A stretch of 37,678 nucleotides of DNA from Candidatus Jorgensenbacteria bacterium (GCA_016234345.1 JACRFG010000076.1:1-37678); one strand, 5' to 3'; numbered from the stretch's first letter, positions 1-7,496 are shown. Notes: a model not told the origin generated them from the sequence alone. Numbers and translations are program-made.

Positions 1-789
1 TCTAAAAAGCAACCTCTGAGGAACGGTCATTCCTTCTGCATAAACTGAGTTTGATTGCTGAATAATTGAACCGATCCAGTTACAGCTGCCGGCCGGATTA
101 GGACTGTTATCATTCGAACACTGAGCAAAATCAGTCGGAAGTGAGTCGGTGAATGTTGTTTCGACTAACTTTTCACCAGAAACAGTACTGACCACCGCGT
201 TATAAACCGGCACAAAAAGATCGCTAAGAGTGTGGAAGTAAGTAAACGAACCTTGTTCGTCGGTAGTAAGGTTAATCGAGGTATCGTTATAATTCTCATC
301 TTCTACAGTACCGCCGAAAATTCTTAAAACAACATTCTGTACAGCTTGAAATAAACTACCAAAAAATCCGACGGTTTCACCTGGATGATAGTCGGATTTA
401 TCAGTCGTAAGAACCGGCGCAACAGTAACGGTTGTTTGCGTCGCCGAAGATGGAGTTGTGTTACTTGCAGATGTATCGCTCGTAGATGTATTGTCTACCG
501 GAACATCTGTCGTAACCGATTCAGTTGATGGAGTAGATTCTTCGACTGCTGACGTTGTCGGAGAATCGACTACATTATTTTCTTCAGTACTAACTGAAGT
601 TGAATCGTCGCTCGGAGCAACGACGGTCTCATCGCTCGGTGACGTTGTGGCGTCTACCGAAGAGACAACGGAACTATCCGCTTCCTCGGCTTGAGTGAAC
701 GGAACCATCGACCCACTTACAAAAAAGAGCTGCGCCGCTATGACTGCGACGACCAGCAAAAAGCTGGATTTGGTATTAAATTTTTTCAT
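1..789 (-). CDS. Secreted Ser/Thr-rich surface protein, N-terminal part (runs off left edge)
   Basis: Reading the minus strand from an ATG at 789 gives 263 open codons that continue past base 1, so the C-terminus is missing. Residues 1-35 are a signal peptide: two-Lys start (MKKFNTKSSF), hydrophobic core, then SGSMVPFTQAEE. About 100 residues rich in Ser, Thr, Val, Asp and Glu follow, a typical low-complexity cell-surface linker. Next comes a folded segment opening with TDKSDYHPGETVGFFG, the kind of phrase that starts Ig-like domains of bacterial surface proteins. The last visible part (CNWIGSIIQQSNSVYAEG then VPQRL) resembles a module I recall from large Patescibacteria surface proteins; that is memory, not a search. 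No Shine-Dalgarno is evident. It diverges from the subtilisin gene. Role inferred: envelope or adhesion protein. Confidence 0.72.
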   Translation of the reverse strand, partial: MKKFNTKSSFLLVVAVIAAQLFFVSGSMVPFTQAEEADSSVVSSVDATTSPSDETVVAPSDDSTSVSTEENNVVDSPTTSAVEESTPSTESVTTDVPVDNTSTSDTSASNTTPSSATQTTVTVAPVLTTDKSDYHPGETVGFFGSLFQAVQNVVLRIFGGTVEDENYNDTSINLTTDEQGSFTYFHTLSDLFVPVYNAVVSTVSGEKLVETTFTDSLPTDFAQCSNDNSPNPAGSCNWIGSIIQQSNSVYAEGMTVPQRLLFR

Positions 790-910
790 GCGTTTTAAAT
801 ATTTTGACCTTGATTTACCCTTCGAAAGGTATGGTGTTTAAGACTAACAAGCCATAAAAACACCGTCAACCTAATCATATATGAATATCATAAGTTAATA
901 TAATAGTCAA

Positions 911-941
911 GGGGCCAAAAACATGCCCCACCTGTTACAAT
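911..941 (+). promoter_or_regulatory. Extended -10 promoter for the subtilisin gene, predicted leaderless
   Basis: TGtTACAAT lies at 933-941, only 6 nt before the ATG at 948, so the expected transcription start falls on or next to the A of the start codon. No Shine-Dalgarno precedes the ATG. A small GGGGC/GCCCC hairpin (911-929) overlaps the spacer. A second TATAAT at 899-904 could serve as an alternative upstream promoter, but I see no good -35 for either. Confidence 0.5.
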
Positions 942-947
942 AAAAGC

Positions 948-2279
948 ATGAAAATACATAAGAAGCTTACCGAACGATATAAATGGTATGAGGCCTGGCA
1001 TCGCCACCCCCGGCACCAACACCATCACTGGTTTGTACTAATTCTTATTTCAATCGCTTTCGTAACCGCTGCTGTTTTTACCACTCCCCCGCCGCCTCCG
1101 GAGAAACTCCAGGCCAATTTAAATATTCCGCATAATCTTTCCATGGGAAAAAATTTGGGGAGCGCTCCTGATCACATTTTAGTTAAATTTAGAGATGATG
1201 TGCCTGCTAACGAACGCGCCCAGGCACTCAAACGACACAATCTGCAAGACAAAACAGAAATCAAGGGAATTGATGTAAGAATTGTCTCAATACCGGACGG
1301 GAGCGACCCACTCGAAGAGATACAAAAATTACAAAACCAGGAAGGACAGCGCATTGAATTCGCTGAAGTTGACATGCTTCTCGCGCCAAGCGCGACACCC
1401 AATGATCCGGAATATATAAATGAGTGGCATCTCGCAAAAATCAATGCGCCGAGCGCGTGGGATACGACACGGGGAGAAAATATAACTATAGCAATCGCCG
1501 ACACGGGCGTTGACTCTACGCATCCGGACTTAGCGCCCCATCTTGTACCCGGTTGGAATCTCGCAGAAAATAATAGTGACACAAACGATGTCTATGGCCA
1601 CGGCACGGCAGTCGCGGGAACTGCAGCCGCCGTCGGCGATAACTCACTCCAAGTAACCGGACTTGCTTATAACGCCTACATCATGCCGCTTCGCATAAGC
1701 GACATAAACGGCAATGCCTATTACTCAATAATTGCGAACGCCATAACCTATGCGGCTGATCATGGCGCAAAAATAGTAAACGTAAGTTACCAAGCGGGTG
1801 GAAGCGCTACTGTCGAGCGGGCCGCGCGATATCTAAAAAAGAAAGGTGGTTTAGCAGTAGTGGCCGAGGGAAACACCGGCGGCTTATCAGCCGATTCCAA
1901 CAGTCAAAGCTTGATTAACGTTGCCGCGACCGACAGCTACGATTCGCGAGCCGGGTGGTCTACCTATGGCAATGATGTTGACGTTGCGGCGCCGGGCCAA
2001 GTGATTTTGAGCACCGCGCGAGGCGGCGCCACAAACTACTGGTCGGGCACATCTTTCTCGGCTCCGCTTGTAAGCGGGCTTCTGGCTCTAATCTGGTCAG
2101 CCAATCCCAACCTCACCCCCGACAATGTTCAAGATATTCTTTTCTCGTCATCTCTTGATCTAGGAGAACCCGGATGGGACCAATATTACGGCTGGGGCAG
2201 GATTGATGCAGCGGCAGCGGTCGCAAACACTTTAACAAGCAAAACTTCGCCAAACACCGTTCCAAAAGGGAGGAGATAG
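948..2279 (+). CDS. Membrane-anchored subtilisin-like (S8) serine protease
   Basis: A 443-residue peptidase of the S8 family. Residues 1-27 are cytoplasmic and very His-rich (WHRHPRHQHHH). One hydrophobic segment (about 28-46) is either an uncleaved anchor or a signal peptide, and PPPPP follows. Residues 75-147 look like an inhibitor-type propeptide (DHILVKFRDDVP to AEVDMLLAPS). The catalytic domain spans about 160-430. Asp185 lies in IADTGVDSTHPDL, His218 in YGHGTAVAG, oxyanion Asn309 in AEGNTGG and Ser369 in WSGTSFSAP, so the triad is complete. The enzyme should therefore act outside the membrane on surface or environmental proteins. The gene stands alone, diverges from a surface-protein gene and ends before a strong hairpin terminator. 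Processing of neighbouring surface proteins is plausible but only inferred. Confidence 0.93.
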   Translation: MKIHKKLTERYKWYEAWHRHPRHQHHHWFVLILISIAFVTAAVFTTPPPPPEKLQANLNIPHNLSMGKNLGSAPDHILVKFRDDVPANERAQALKRHNLQDKTEIKGIDVRIVSIPDGSDPLEEIQKLQNQEGQRIEFAEVDMLLAPSATPNDPEYINEWHLAKINAPSAWDTTRGENITIAIADTGVDSTHPDLAPHLVPGWNLAENNSDTNDVYGHGTAVAGTAAAVGDNSLQVTGLAYNAYIMPLRISDINGNAYYSIIANAITYAADHGAKIVNVSYQAGGSATVERAARYLKKKGGLAVVAEGNTGGLSADSNSQSLINVAATDSYDSRAGWSTYGNDVDVAAPGQVILSTARGGATNYWSGTSFSAPLVSGLLALIWSANPNLTPDNVQDILFSSSLDLGEPGWDQYYGWGRIDAAAAVANTLTSKTSPNTVPKGRR

Positions 2280-2309
2280 ATAGATTGGTTAATCGCCGCG
2301 TTTCAAACA

Positions 2310-2336
2310 AAAAATCGTCCGACTTGGACGATTTTT
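2310..2336. terminator. Bidirectional intrinsic terminator
   Basis: An 11-bp stem AAAAATCGTCC / GGACGATTTTT with loop GACTT. The A-tract and T-tract are part of the stem, so it can stop transcription of the subtilisin gene (plus) and of the convergent DUF1761-like gene (minus). Confidence 0.85.
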
Positions 2337-2362
2337 TAATTTTGTCTTAACCTTTTTAACTA

Positions 2363-2779
2363 TTACCAAAACGCTAAAATAGAAATCGTGATCAAAAGAG
2401 AAACAAACTGATAAGCAATGTTGAAGAGATAAAGCTTGGCTGACTTCCCTTCCCAAAGCACCGAGTTCGCAAGCGTTGTTGCAAAAAATCCGAGCCACAC
2501 CAAAAACGTGAACATGAAGACACCAACCACATCCGTAATATTCAAAGCATTAATAAAGTAAGCGAGCACGTACGTCATAACCAAAACACTCACAAAGCCG
2601 AGCGTCATAGCTTTCTTTGGCGTCATCTTCATGGCTTTCATGTTCTCATGCGTAATGCCGGCCAGACGCATCCAATGTTTGCCGAAAAGCGGACCGTGCC
2701 AAGCAGCACCAATAACAAAATTAACAATAGCTGCGACCAAAACCGCCAAACAATTAATACTAAAGGTAAAATCAAACAT
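2363..2779 (-). CDS. DUF1761-like small integral membrane protein
   Basis: 138 residues with four predicted membrane helices (about 7-27, 58-80, 84-103 and 115-137). The pattern matches my memory of DUF1761: an N-terminal helix ending in GAAWHGPLFGKHWMRLAG, a short charged segment with MTPKKAMTLGF, and a third part with FLVWLGFFATTLANSVLWEGKS. The biochemical function of DUF1761 is unknown. The gene is monocistronic, convergent with the subtilisin gene and sharing its terminator, and divergent from icd. No SD is obvious. Confidence 0.72.
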   Translation of the reverse strand: MFDFTFSINCLAVLVAAIVNFVIGAAWHGPLFGKHWMRLAGITHENMKAMKMTPKKAMTLGFVSVLVMTYVLAYFINALNITDVVGVFMFTFLVWLGFFATTLANSVLWEGKSAKLYLFNIAYQFVSLLITISILAFW

Positions 2780-2852
2780 AAATATAATTATAGCAAAAAC
2801 GAATTCGAGATACGGTTATTTATTCATACATACAAATTAGGATTAAGTGTGT

Positions 2853-2888
2853 GCCTCAAAAATCACGCATATGCGTGATTTTTGAGGC
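2853..2888. repeat. 36-bp perfect palindrome between divergent genes
   Basis: The left arm GCCTCAAAAATCACGCAT (2853-2870) is followed without spacer by its exact reverse complement (2871-2888). The core (A-tract, GC stem, T-tract) has the layout of the bidirectional terminators elsewhere in this window. However, it sits upstream of both flanking genes (minus-strand start at 2779, plus-strand start at 3011), where a terminator for either one is not needed. Confidence 0.85.
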
Positions 2889-2930
2889 GTCATAAAACAT
2901 AATTTTAGAATCACAAAAAATCTGACAAAC

Positions 2931-2959
2931 TTTACATCTCAATATTTTCGTGTTATTAT
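2931..2959 (+). promoter_or_regulatory. Promoter for icd
   Basis: TTTACA (2931-2936), a 17-bp spacer, then TGt plus TATTAT (-10 at 2954-2959), an extended -10 sigma70-type promoter. The start would be near 2966, giving a leader of about 45 nt that includes the SD AGAAAGGA (about 2996-3003). Confidence 0.65.
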
Positions 2960-3010
2960 TTATCCAGTACATCAAATGCAATATCCTATACCAGAAGAAA
3001 GGAAACAAAA

Positions 3011-4018
3011 GTGAGCCCATATCAAATCACCGTCATCCCCGGAGACGGCATTGGCCCAGAGGTTATTGACTCCGCCATGCGCGTCGTTGAAGCGACCAAA
3101 ATCCCAGTTGCCTGGCATATCTCCCACGCAGGAGAACATACACAGATAAGGGAAGGCAATCCGCTCCCGGAAAAAACCATCGAATCCATAAAACACTCGC
3201 GAGTGGCAATTAAAGGACCGACCAATACACCGGTTGGAAGCGGTTTCCGAAGCATCAACGTCGAGCTCAGAAAGATTTTTGATCTCTTCGCGAATGTCCG
3301 CCCGGTCGTGTCGATCCCCGGCATCACAACACTCTTCTCGAATGTCGATGTCGTGATATTTCGTGAAAACACCGAAGACCTCTACATTGGCGAAGAACGC
3401 ATGGCAAAAGACGGCGTCGCGGAAGCAGTAAGCCGGATCACGCGCGACGGAAGCGAACGCATCGCACGATACGCATTCGAATATGCCGTACGACACAATC
3501 GGAAAAAGGTGACTGTAGTCCACAAAGCCAATATCCTGAAACTCACCCACGGCCTTTTCCTCGAAACCGCGCGCGGCGTAGCAAAGAGTTATCCAAAGAT
3601 AGAATTCAACAACATGATTGCCGACAACTTCATGCTCCAGCTCGTACGGAACCACAAACAATTCGACTGCATACTCCTGCCGAATTTCTTGGGCGACTTG
3701 GCCTCAGACCTCTGCGCGGGACTCGTCGGCGGGCTCGGATTAGCTCCGGGAGCGAACATCGGAAAAAAGTACGCGATCTTCGAAGCGGTTCACGGAACCG
3801 CACCCGATATCATGGGGAAAAAGATCGCAAACCCGACCGCGATCATTCTTTCAGCCGCGCTCATGCTTGAACATATTGGAGAATTTGATGCCGCGAAACG
3901 AGTAACGAATGCGGTAAAGAAAGTTTTGGTTGAGGGCGTATACGTGACCCCAGACATAAATCCGGGCCACCACGTTTCAACCGATACGTTTACTAACGCG
4001 ATTATCAGTAACCTATAA
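3011..4018 (+). CDS. icd: NAD-dependent isocitrate dehydrogenase
   Basis: 335 residues of the isocitrate/isopropylmalate dehydrogenase family, which oxidatively decarboxylates isocitrate to 2-oxoglutarate in the cytoplasm. GTG start, preceded by AGAAAGGA. Substrate-site residues typical of isocitrate enzymes are present: Ser81 and Arg87 in FRSINVELRK, Arg97 in NVRP, Arg118 in FRENTEDLYIG, Tyr125 and Lys172. Metal-binding Asp205, Asp229 and Asp233 are present. The cofactor loop reads HGTAPDIMGK: Asp266-Ile267 replaces the Lys-Tyr of NADP enzymes such as E. coli Icd, which indicates NAD specificity. Length fits the short NAD-IDH subunit type. No other TCA-cycle gene is nearby, so it may serve 2-oxoglutarate or NADH supply rather than a cycle. 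A 3-isopropylmalate or homoisocitrate role is less likely given the FRENTEDLYIG motif. Confidence 0.88.
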   Translation: MSPYQITVIPGDGIGPEVIDSAMRVVEATKIPVAWHISHAGEHTQIREGNPLPEKTIESIKHSRVAIKGPTNTPVGSGFRSINVELRKIFDLFANVRPVVSIPGITTLFSNVDVVIFRENTEDLYIGEERMAKDGVAEAVSRITRDGSERIARYAFEYAVRHNRKKVTVVHKANILKLTHGLFLETARGVAKSYPKIEFNNMIADNFMLQLVRNHKQFDCILLPNFLGDLASDLCAGLVGGLGLAPGANIGKKYAIFEAVHGTAPDIMGKKIANPTAIILSAALMLEHIGEFDAAKRVTNAVKKVLVEGVYVTPDINPGHHVSTDTFTNAIISNL

Positions 4019-4026
4019 CATTTATC

Positions 4027-4056
4027 AAAACCGTCTGACCTAAATCAGACGGTTTT
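4027..4056 (+). terminator. Terminator after icd
   Basis: Stem AAAACCGTCTGA / TCAGACGGTTTT with a 6-nt loop, followed by T-rich sequence (4052-4066), 8 nt after the icd stop codon. Confidence 0.85.
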
Positions 4057-4084
4057 TGCGTTTTTATGCATACTATATATAGAA

Positions 4085-4110
4085 GGAGCCACTGTTAAAA
4101 ACAGTGGCTC
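4085..4110 (-). terminator. Hairpin downstream of the vWA gene
   Basis: GAGCCACTGTT, a short A-rich loop, then the matching arm. It lies just beyond the minus-strand vWA stop at 4127. The T-tract is weak in both directions, so terminator function is less certain than for the neighbouring icd hairpin. Confidence 0.55.
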
Positions 4111-4126
4111 TTGTATTACGTCAAAA

Positions 4127-5224
4127 CTAACGATCGAGATCAACTTCATAAAGGAATTGGGTTCCGCCGATCAACTTGCGGTTAACCGAAGTGCTCTGCA
4201 CAAACACATCGAAATCTTCCAAAGCTGCCGGACGGATCCGAGCGGTCTTACCTTCGGAAAGACCTATCATCTTTCGGGCGGTTTTGCCGGAATACATATC
4301 TCCGGTCGCCTTATCCCGAAGCACGACTTCTTTATACCCTTGGATAGTCTCGGCCTTGGTGAACTGATAGAAGCCGCGGCCTTTCTTGAACACGAGACTG
4401 TTCTCTTCCACAAATTCACGGATGGGAATATCGTCGTCGACGCTCAAAATCTGGAAACGTCCCGGAGGAACTACTTCCAACGATCGCGGCGCACGAGAAA
4501 ATCTCGAAGATACCGGACGATCGGAGAGCCAAGCAAAACTCGCGTCCAACGTGCGGGTCATCCGACCAGAGTCTTCAATCTCTTCTTCCAAGCGTTTCAG
4601 CTGTTCCCGACCGCCTTGCTTAAGGCAAATCGCGGTCAGCAAATCGGTCACTTCGGAAAACTGATCAAGAAGGAAATGATATCCGCCGGTTCGTTCGGCA
4701 AGTTCCCGATAAAATGATGATGCGTGGCTTCCCTTGCTCAAACACTGGACCGCATACACGACAACGCCCATCGCAGCGAGTGCATCCGCTTCTTTACGCC
4801 AATCCAATCCTTTACCGTTATGACGGACATTTTGTAAGTCATAAGGCGCGTGAGGCACATCATCGGCAACGAGTACAAGAACTTTCTTGGCGTTATGCCG
4901 CCAATCCAATTCTTGCGCCTCGCGAAGAACGAGTTCGTAACATTCGGGCAGGTCTCCGCCGTTCGTGTTTTTAACTTCGCGAACAAAACGGCAAAGCCGA
5001 TGAATATCGGACGTAAGACCACTCCACGTGGTTACGTAAGTGCTATTTTTGTCACAGTAATCCCCGTTCGCACCCATGCCGATACGAAGATTAGGGACTT
5101 CCTTAAAAAGCCTAGTCAATGAATCTTCAACGCTCTTTCGAACTACTCCGATACAAGGGGACATGGATCCGGTCGTATCAAAATTGAACACCACCTCAAC
5201 ATGTCCGTTAGTGCTTCCTTTCAA
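4127..5224 (-). CDS. Cytoplasmic von Willebrand factor A domain protein
   Basis: 365 residues with no signal peptide or membrane helix. A vWA domain fills roughly residues 8-210. The metal-ion-dependent adhesion site reads FDTTGSMS (Asp16, Thr18, Ser20, slightly altered from DxSxS), with the later metal Asp91 in NTNGGDLPE and the core strand KVLVLVADDVPHAP. A short acidic helical link (EEEIEDSG, about 225) joins it to a roughly 130-residue C-terminal region I do not recognise, rich in strands (FQILSVDDDIPIREFVEEN, GDMYSGKTARKMIGL). The start is TTG, chosen because a strong SD (AAGGAGA) precedes it and no ATG is nearby. vWA proteins of this soluble kind usually bind partner proteins through Mg2+ or Mn2+; the partner here is unknown. 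Confidence 0.85.
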   Translation of the reverse strand: MKGSTNGHVEVVFNFDTTGSMSPCIGVVRKSVEDSLTRLFKEVPNLRIGMGANGDYCDKNSTYVTTWSGLTSDIHRLCRFVREVKNTNGGDLPECYELVLREAQELDWRHNAKKVLVLVADDVPHAPYDLQNVRHNGKGLDWRKEADALAAMGVVVYAVQCLSKGSHASSFYRELAERTGGYHFLLDQFSEVTDLLTAICLKQGGREQLKRLEEEIEDSGRMTRTLDASFAWLSDRPVSSRFSRAPRSLEVVPPGRFQILSVDDDIPIREFVEENSLVFKKGRGFYQFTKAETIQGYKEVVLRDKATGDMYSGKTARKMIGLSEGKTARIRPAALEDFDVFVQSTSVNRKLIGGTQFLYEVDLDR

Positions 5225-5297
5225 AAACTGATCTCCTTTCTATTATTTTTAAACGTGCTTTGCCTAAAGCCAAAATTAGAAGCTCCAAGGCGATGCT

Positions 5298-5326
5298 AGT
5301 GTGACACAACTATATTCTCATGTCAA
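5298..5326 (-). promoter_or_regulatory. Possible promoter for the vWA gene
   Basis: On the minus strand a consensus -35 TTGACA (5321-5326) is followed after 17 bp by TGt plus CACACT (5298-5303). The -35 is perfect but the -10 is poor. The leader would be about 70 nt and would contain the strong SD. Confidence 0.4.
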
Positions 5327-5358
5327 GTTAAGAATAGGATATGTAAAAAAAAAACAAC

Positions 5359-5889
5359 CTAGTATGCGCGCAAAGGATTACTCTGGATTATCCGATCAAC
5401 TTCTTCATAGCCGGGAGGAAAAGCAAAGTTATAACGAGCCGGTAAAGCAAAAACATATCTGGGATTTCGTCCAAGTTCACTCGGACCGATCGGAGTCGCC
5501 CCGATATGAAATTTTTCCTTCTGAAGATCAATCCATTGATCGAGCGTGAAAACCATTATCGGAATGTCCTGGTATGGGACAGCGGCAGTCCATTTTGGAT
5601 TGTGTATAGAGACGACCGGCCCATCAGTAAACGCCGTATCGCCAAGCTCGTCATTAATAGCGTAGCCGGTCCACTTATCCACGGTGACGGAATATCCTTT
5701 CCAACTTATAGGCAACGATAAACTAAACCTATATTCCGTGTTTTTATATTCCAAAGAAGTCTCGGTATTTTTTATATCGGGAACAACGGGGCCGGGTGAA
5801 TTTTTAAAACTGACAAAGTGCCAAACAACCCAAACAAAAATAATGATGGCGATACCAAAAACAATTTTTAATATCAGGGTTTTATTCAT
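5359..5889 (-). CDS. Membrane-anchored protein with PsbP-like extracytoplasmic domain
   Basis: 176 residues. One N-terminal membrane helix (about 7-27, IVFGIAIIIFVWVVWHFV) is followed by a polar domain of about 140 residues that should face outside. The phrases YKNTEYRFSLSLPISWKGYSV, QDIPIMVFTLDQW and IGPSELGRNPRYVFALPARYNF resemble a family I recall as PsbP-related in several bacterial groups. There are no catalytic motifs and no cysteines. The ATG overlaps the stop of the upstream 200-residue membrane gene (ATGA), so the two are probably translationally coupled. Role unknown; a lipoprotein-like or complex-stabilising function is guesswork. Confidence 0.7.
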   Translation of the reverse strand: MNKTLILKIVFGIAIIIFVWVVWHFVSFKNSPGPVVPDIKNTETSLEYKNTEYRFSLSLPISWKGYSVTVDKWTGYAINDELGDTAFTDGPVVSIHNPKWTAAVPYQDIPIMVFTLDQWIDLQKEKFHIGATPIGPSELGRNPRYVFALPARYNFAFPPGYEEVDRIIQSNPLRAY

Positions 5890-6488
5890 AACGATAAGGT
5901 CTTACTCCGGATTCGTTTTATAGCGAAATCGCTCCGGGAATACATTATGCCGCCATAGATAAAAATCGATCCTAAGATCGCATGCAAAGATGCGTTTAAC
6001 AGAATATCGCCGCGTAGGGTAAAGAGCATGAGCGATAAGGCACCCCAGGCAAGAGTAGCCGGAATCTTTATATGCCAATATTTTGGTTCGAGAAGATGGC
6101 ACGTCGAATAGATCGGGACAACCAATAACACAACAATCCAAAAATCAAGCAGGCCGGATAAATAGTAAGCGATCGAGACGAGAGTTAACTGTTGTATAAG
6201 CGCCGAAAGCACGTACAAAAAACCAAAACGGCCCAAGAGAAGAGGGGTGGCCGCGGTTACCACCGCAAAAAACAGTACGGAAGAGAAATAAAAATTCCAC
6301 GGAAACGGGCGGGAGGCAAAATGGAGCAGATATTGGCTCAAAAAAATTGAAAGACAGAGAGCGCCGTGGACGACCAACATACGAAAAACAGTGCCCGATC
6401 GGCGGGGAAAAAAACCGATAATGCCAAATACGAGCAGTACCGGGAGAAAATATGCGATGAACCATCCTCCGAGCGCAGAGAGAATCAT
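5886..6488 (-). CDS. Multi-pass membrane protein of unknown function
   Basis: 200 residues, strongly hydrophobic, with about six predicted helices (roughly 5-27, 33-55, 64-84, 88-112, 114-130 and 140-185). Two charged stretches sit near CHLLEPKYWHIKIP and at the C-terminus (RSDFAIKRIRSKTL), which is probably cytoplasmic. I do not recognise a family. The stop codon overlaps the start of the next gene by 4 nt, indicating an operon with the PsbP-like protein. Confidence 0.7.
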   Translation of the reverse strand: MILSALGGWFIAYFLPVLLVFGIIGFFPRRSGTVFRMLVVHGALCLSIFLSQYLLHFASRPFPWNFYFSSVLFFAVVTAATPLLLGRFGFLYVLSALIQQLTLVSIAYYLSGLLDFWIVVLLVVPIYSTCHLLEPKYWHIKIPATLAWGALSLMLFTLRGDILLNASLHAILGSIFIYGGIMYSRSDFAIKRIRSKTLSL

Positions 6489-6509
6489 GATGCAAAAGAA
6501 TTAACTCTA

Positions 6510-6518
6510 ATTTTATCA
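6510..6518 (-). promoter_or_regulatory. Extended -10 for the two-gene membrane operon
   Basis: Minus strand reads TGaTAAAAT, 21 nt before the ATG at 6488. No clear -35 is present at 16-18 bp, as is common for extended -10 promoters. Confidence 0.5.
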
Positions 6519-6534
6519 CGAATTTAAAAATATG

Positions 6535-6561
6535 AACCGGCTGCACTTATGACAGCCGGTT
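6535..6561 (-). terminator. Terminator of the 120-residue membrane gene
   Basis: 9-bp stem AACCGGCTG / CAGCCGGTT with a 9-nt loop. The gene's stop codon (6560-6562) is inside the stem, and the minus strand continues into a T-run (CATATTTTTAAA). Confidence 0.75.
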
Positions 6562-6922
6562 ATCTTCCGAGTAACGAATTAATGCCCCACAAAATAAGCG
6601 TCCAAGCGAATACCGCTACCAGAGCGTAGACGATGCGCTTCGGCGGTATTTCCACACGGAAATATTTCTTCATATAATGGCGGACAAAGGCGCCCTCATA
6701 TACTTCGTCAGGAGCGCACTTTGAGAGCATCGCTTTTTCGAAAATGGTTAATGAGCACTGCCACTTGCACGCCCACTGGTGAAGCAGGGTAAGACCCAAG
6801 AAAAGAATGTGAACCGGAACGTACCCGGGGTGAAACAGTCCCACGATTGCACCCACAAAAATCCATAACAACAAAACCCAGTGCAGCAAAAAGGCGGAAC
6901 GCGCTAACAGTCTGTATATCAC
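6560..6922 (-). CDS. DUF2784-like small membrane protein
   Basis: 120 residues with three or four hydrophobic helices (about 8-27, 32-50 and 95-116). Between helices 2 and 3 lies HQWACKWQCSLTIFEKAML, which matches the Cys-x-Leu-Thr-x-x-Glu signature I associate with DUF2784. It is followed by VYEGAFVRHYMKKYFRV, also in keeping with that family. No function is established. The stop codon falls inside the terminator stem. The upstream sequence GGATAGGAGGTTTCTGTG provides a strong SD (AGGAGG), so this start is well supported. Confidence 0.72.
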   Translation of the reverse strand: MIYRLLARSAFLLHWVLLLWIFVGAIVGLFHPGYVPVHILFLGLTLLHQWACKWQCSLTIFEKAMLSKCAPDEVYEGAFVRHYMKKYFRVEIPPKRIVYALVAVFAWTLILWGINSLLGR

Positions 6923-6997
6923 AGAAACCTCCTATCCTAGGAATTAATTAAATAGAACTTTCCCCATACTATTGCGAAAGCACCAAAAAGTAAATTG

Positions 6998-7084
6998 CGG
7001 TGGGGGTGAGATTCGAACTCACGATACCCTTTCGGGTATAACGGTTTTCAAGACCGTCCCTTTCAACCACTCAGGCACCCCACC
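6998..7084 (-). tRNA. tRNA-Ser(UGA)
   Basis: 87 nt. Acceptor stem GGTGGGG / CCCCACC with discriminator G. The anticodon loop CTTGAAA gives UGA (serine UCA codons). The long variable arm ATACCC-GAAA-GGGTAT is typical of serine tRNA, and the T-loop TTCGAAT is standard. CCA is not encoded. Confidence 0.96.
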
Positions 7085-7129
7085 TTTACAGAAAAAGATT
7101 ACCTCAAAATTTTCTATCGGTAAACACAA

Positions 7130-7153
7130 AAACCCAACCATACGGTTGGGTTT
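7130..7153 (-). terminator. Terminator of the zinc-ribbon gene
   Basis: 10-bp stem AAACCCAACC / GGTTGGGTTT with loop ATAC, 18 nt beyond the stop codon. The T-run continues on the minus strand. Confidence 0.8.
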
Positions 7154-7170
7154 GTTATATAAACTAAAAC

Positions 7171-7401
7171 TTAAAGTGCCGGAACAGCGCTGCTAATTTG
7201 CAAATCTCGAATATTTAAGGCGCTACCGCCACACATTCTGCACGTCGCCTCTTGTCGCAACCAATGCCATACGTAATAGCATTTTGAACATTCATGTCGA
7301 TACATAACCGCCCTGGGCAAACCGCCATCGCCCTTCCCCAAGGACGGTTGGCTCCTGTTAATCAATCCGATCATACGATCTAATTCCTTATTGTTGCTCA
7401 A
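7171..7401 (-). CDS. Small zinc-ribbon protein
   Basis: 76 residues when started at the TTG at 7401, chosen because AAAGGAAAA precedes it by 5 nt and a good promoter lies just upstream at 7458-7486. A longer in-frame reading from 7518 would begin upstream of that promoter and overlap the sufB terminator, so it is rejected. Cys38 and Cys41 (HECSKCYYVW) with Cys54 and Cys57 (ATCRMCGGS) form two CxxC knuckles, expected to bind one zinc. The flanks are basic and low complexity. Such single ribbons usually act in nucleic-acid or protein contacts; the specific function is unknown. Confidence 0.72.
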   Translation of the reverse strand: MSNNKELDRMIGLINRSQPSLGKGDGGLPRAVMYRHECSKCYYVWHWLRQEATCRMCGGSALNIRDLQISSAVPAL

Positions 7402-7457
7402 GGAAATTTTCCTTTCTTTTTTAAATAGTGAGTTAAATGTAAAAGAACAGAAGGCAT

Positions 7458-7486
7458 AGTTTATCACAGAATGATTTTTATAGCAA
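7458..7486 (-). promoter_or_regulatory. Promoter for the zinc-ribbon gene
   Basis: Minus strand: TTGCTA (7481-7486), 17-bp spacer ending in TGa, then TAAACT (7458-7463). Start expected near 7451, leaving a leader of about 50 nt with the SD. Confidence 0.65.
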
Positions 7487-7496
7487 GAATACAAAA

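Noticed and set aside
458..694. 78-residue plus-strand frame rich in Ser/Val/Asp
   Set aside because: It is the complement of the Ser/Thr-rich linker of the partial surface protein, a common low-complexity artefact.
2972..3661. 229-residue open frame antisense to icd
   Set aside because: It mirrors a strongly supported isocitrate dehydrogenase frame; composition is the reverse shadow of it, with no SD or domain.
4157..4717. 186-residue open frame antisense to the vWA gene
   Set aside because: The opposite frame has a clear vWA domain and strong SD; this frame has no recognisable feature.
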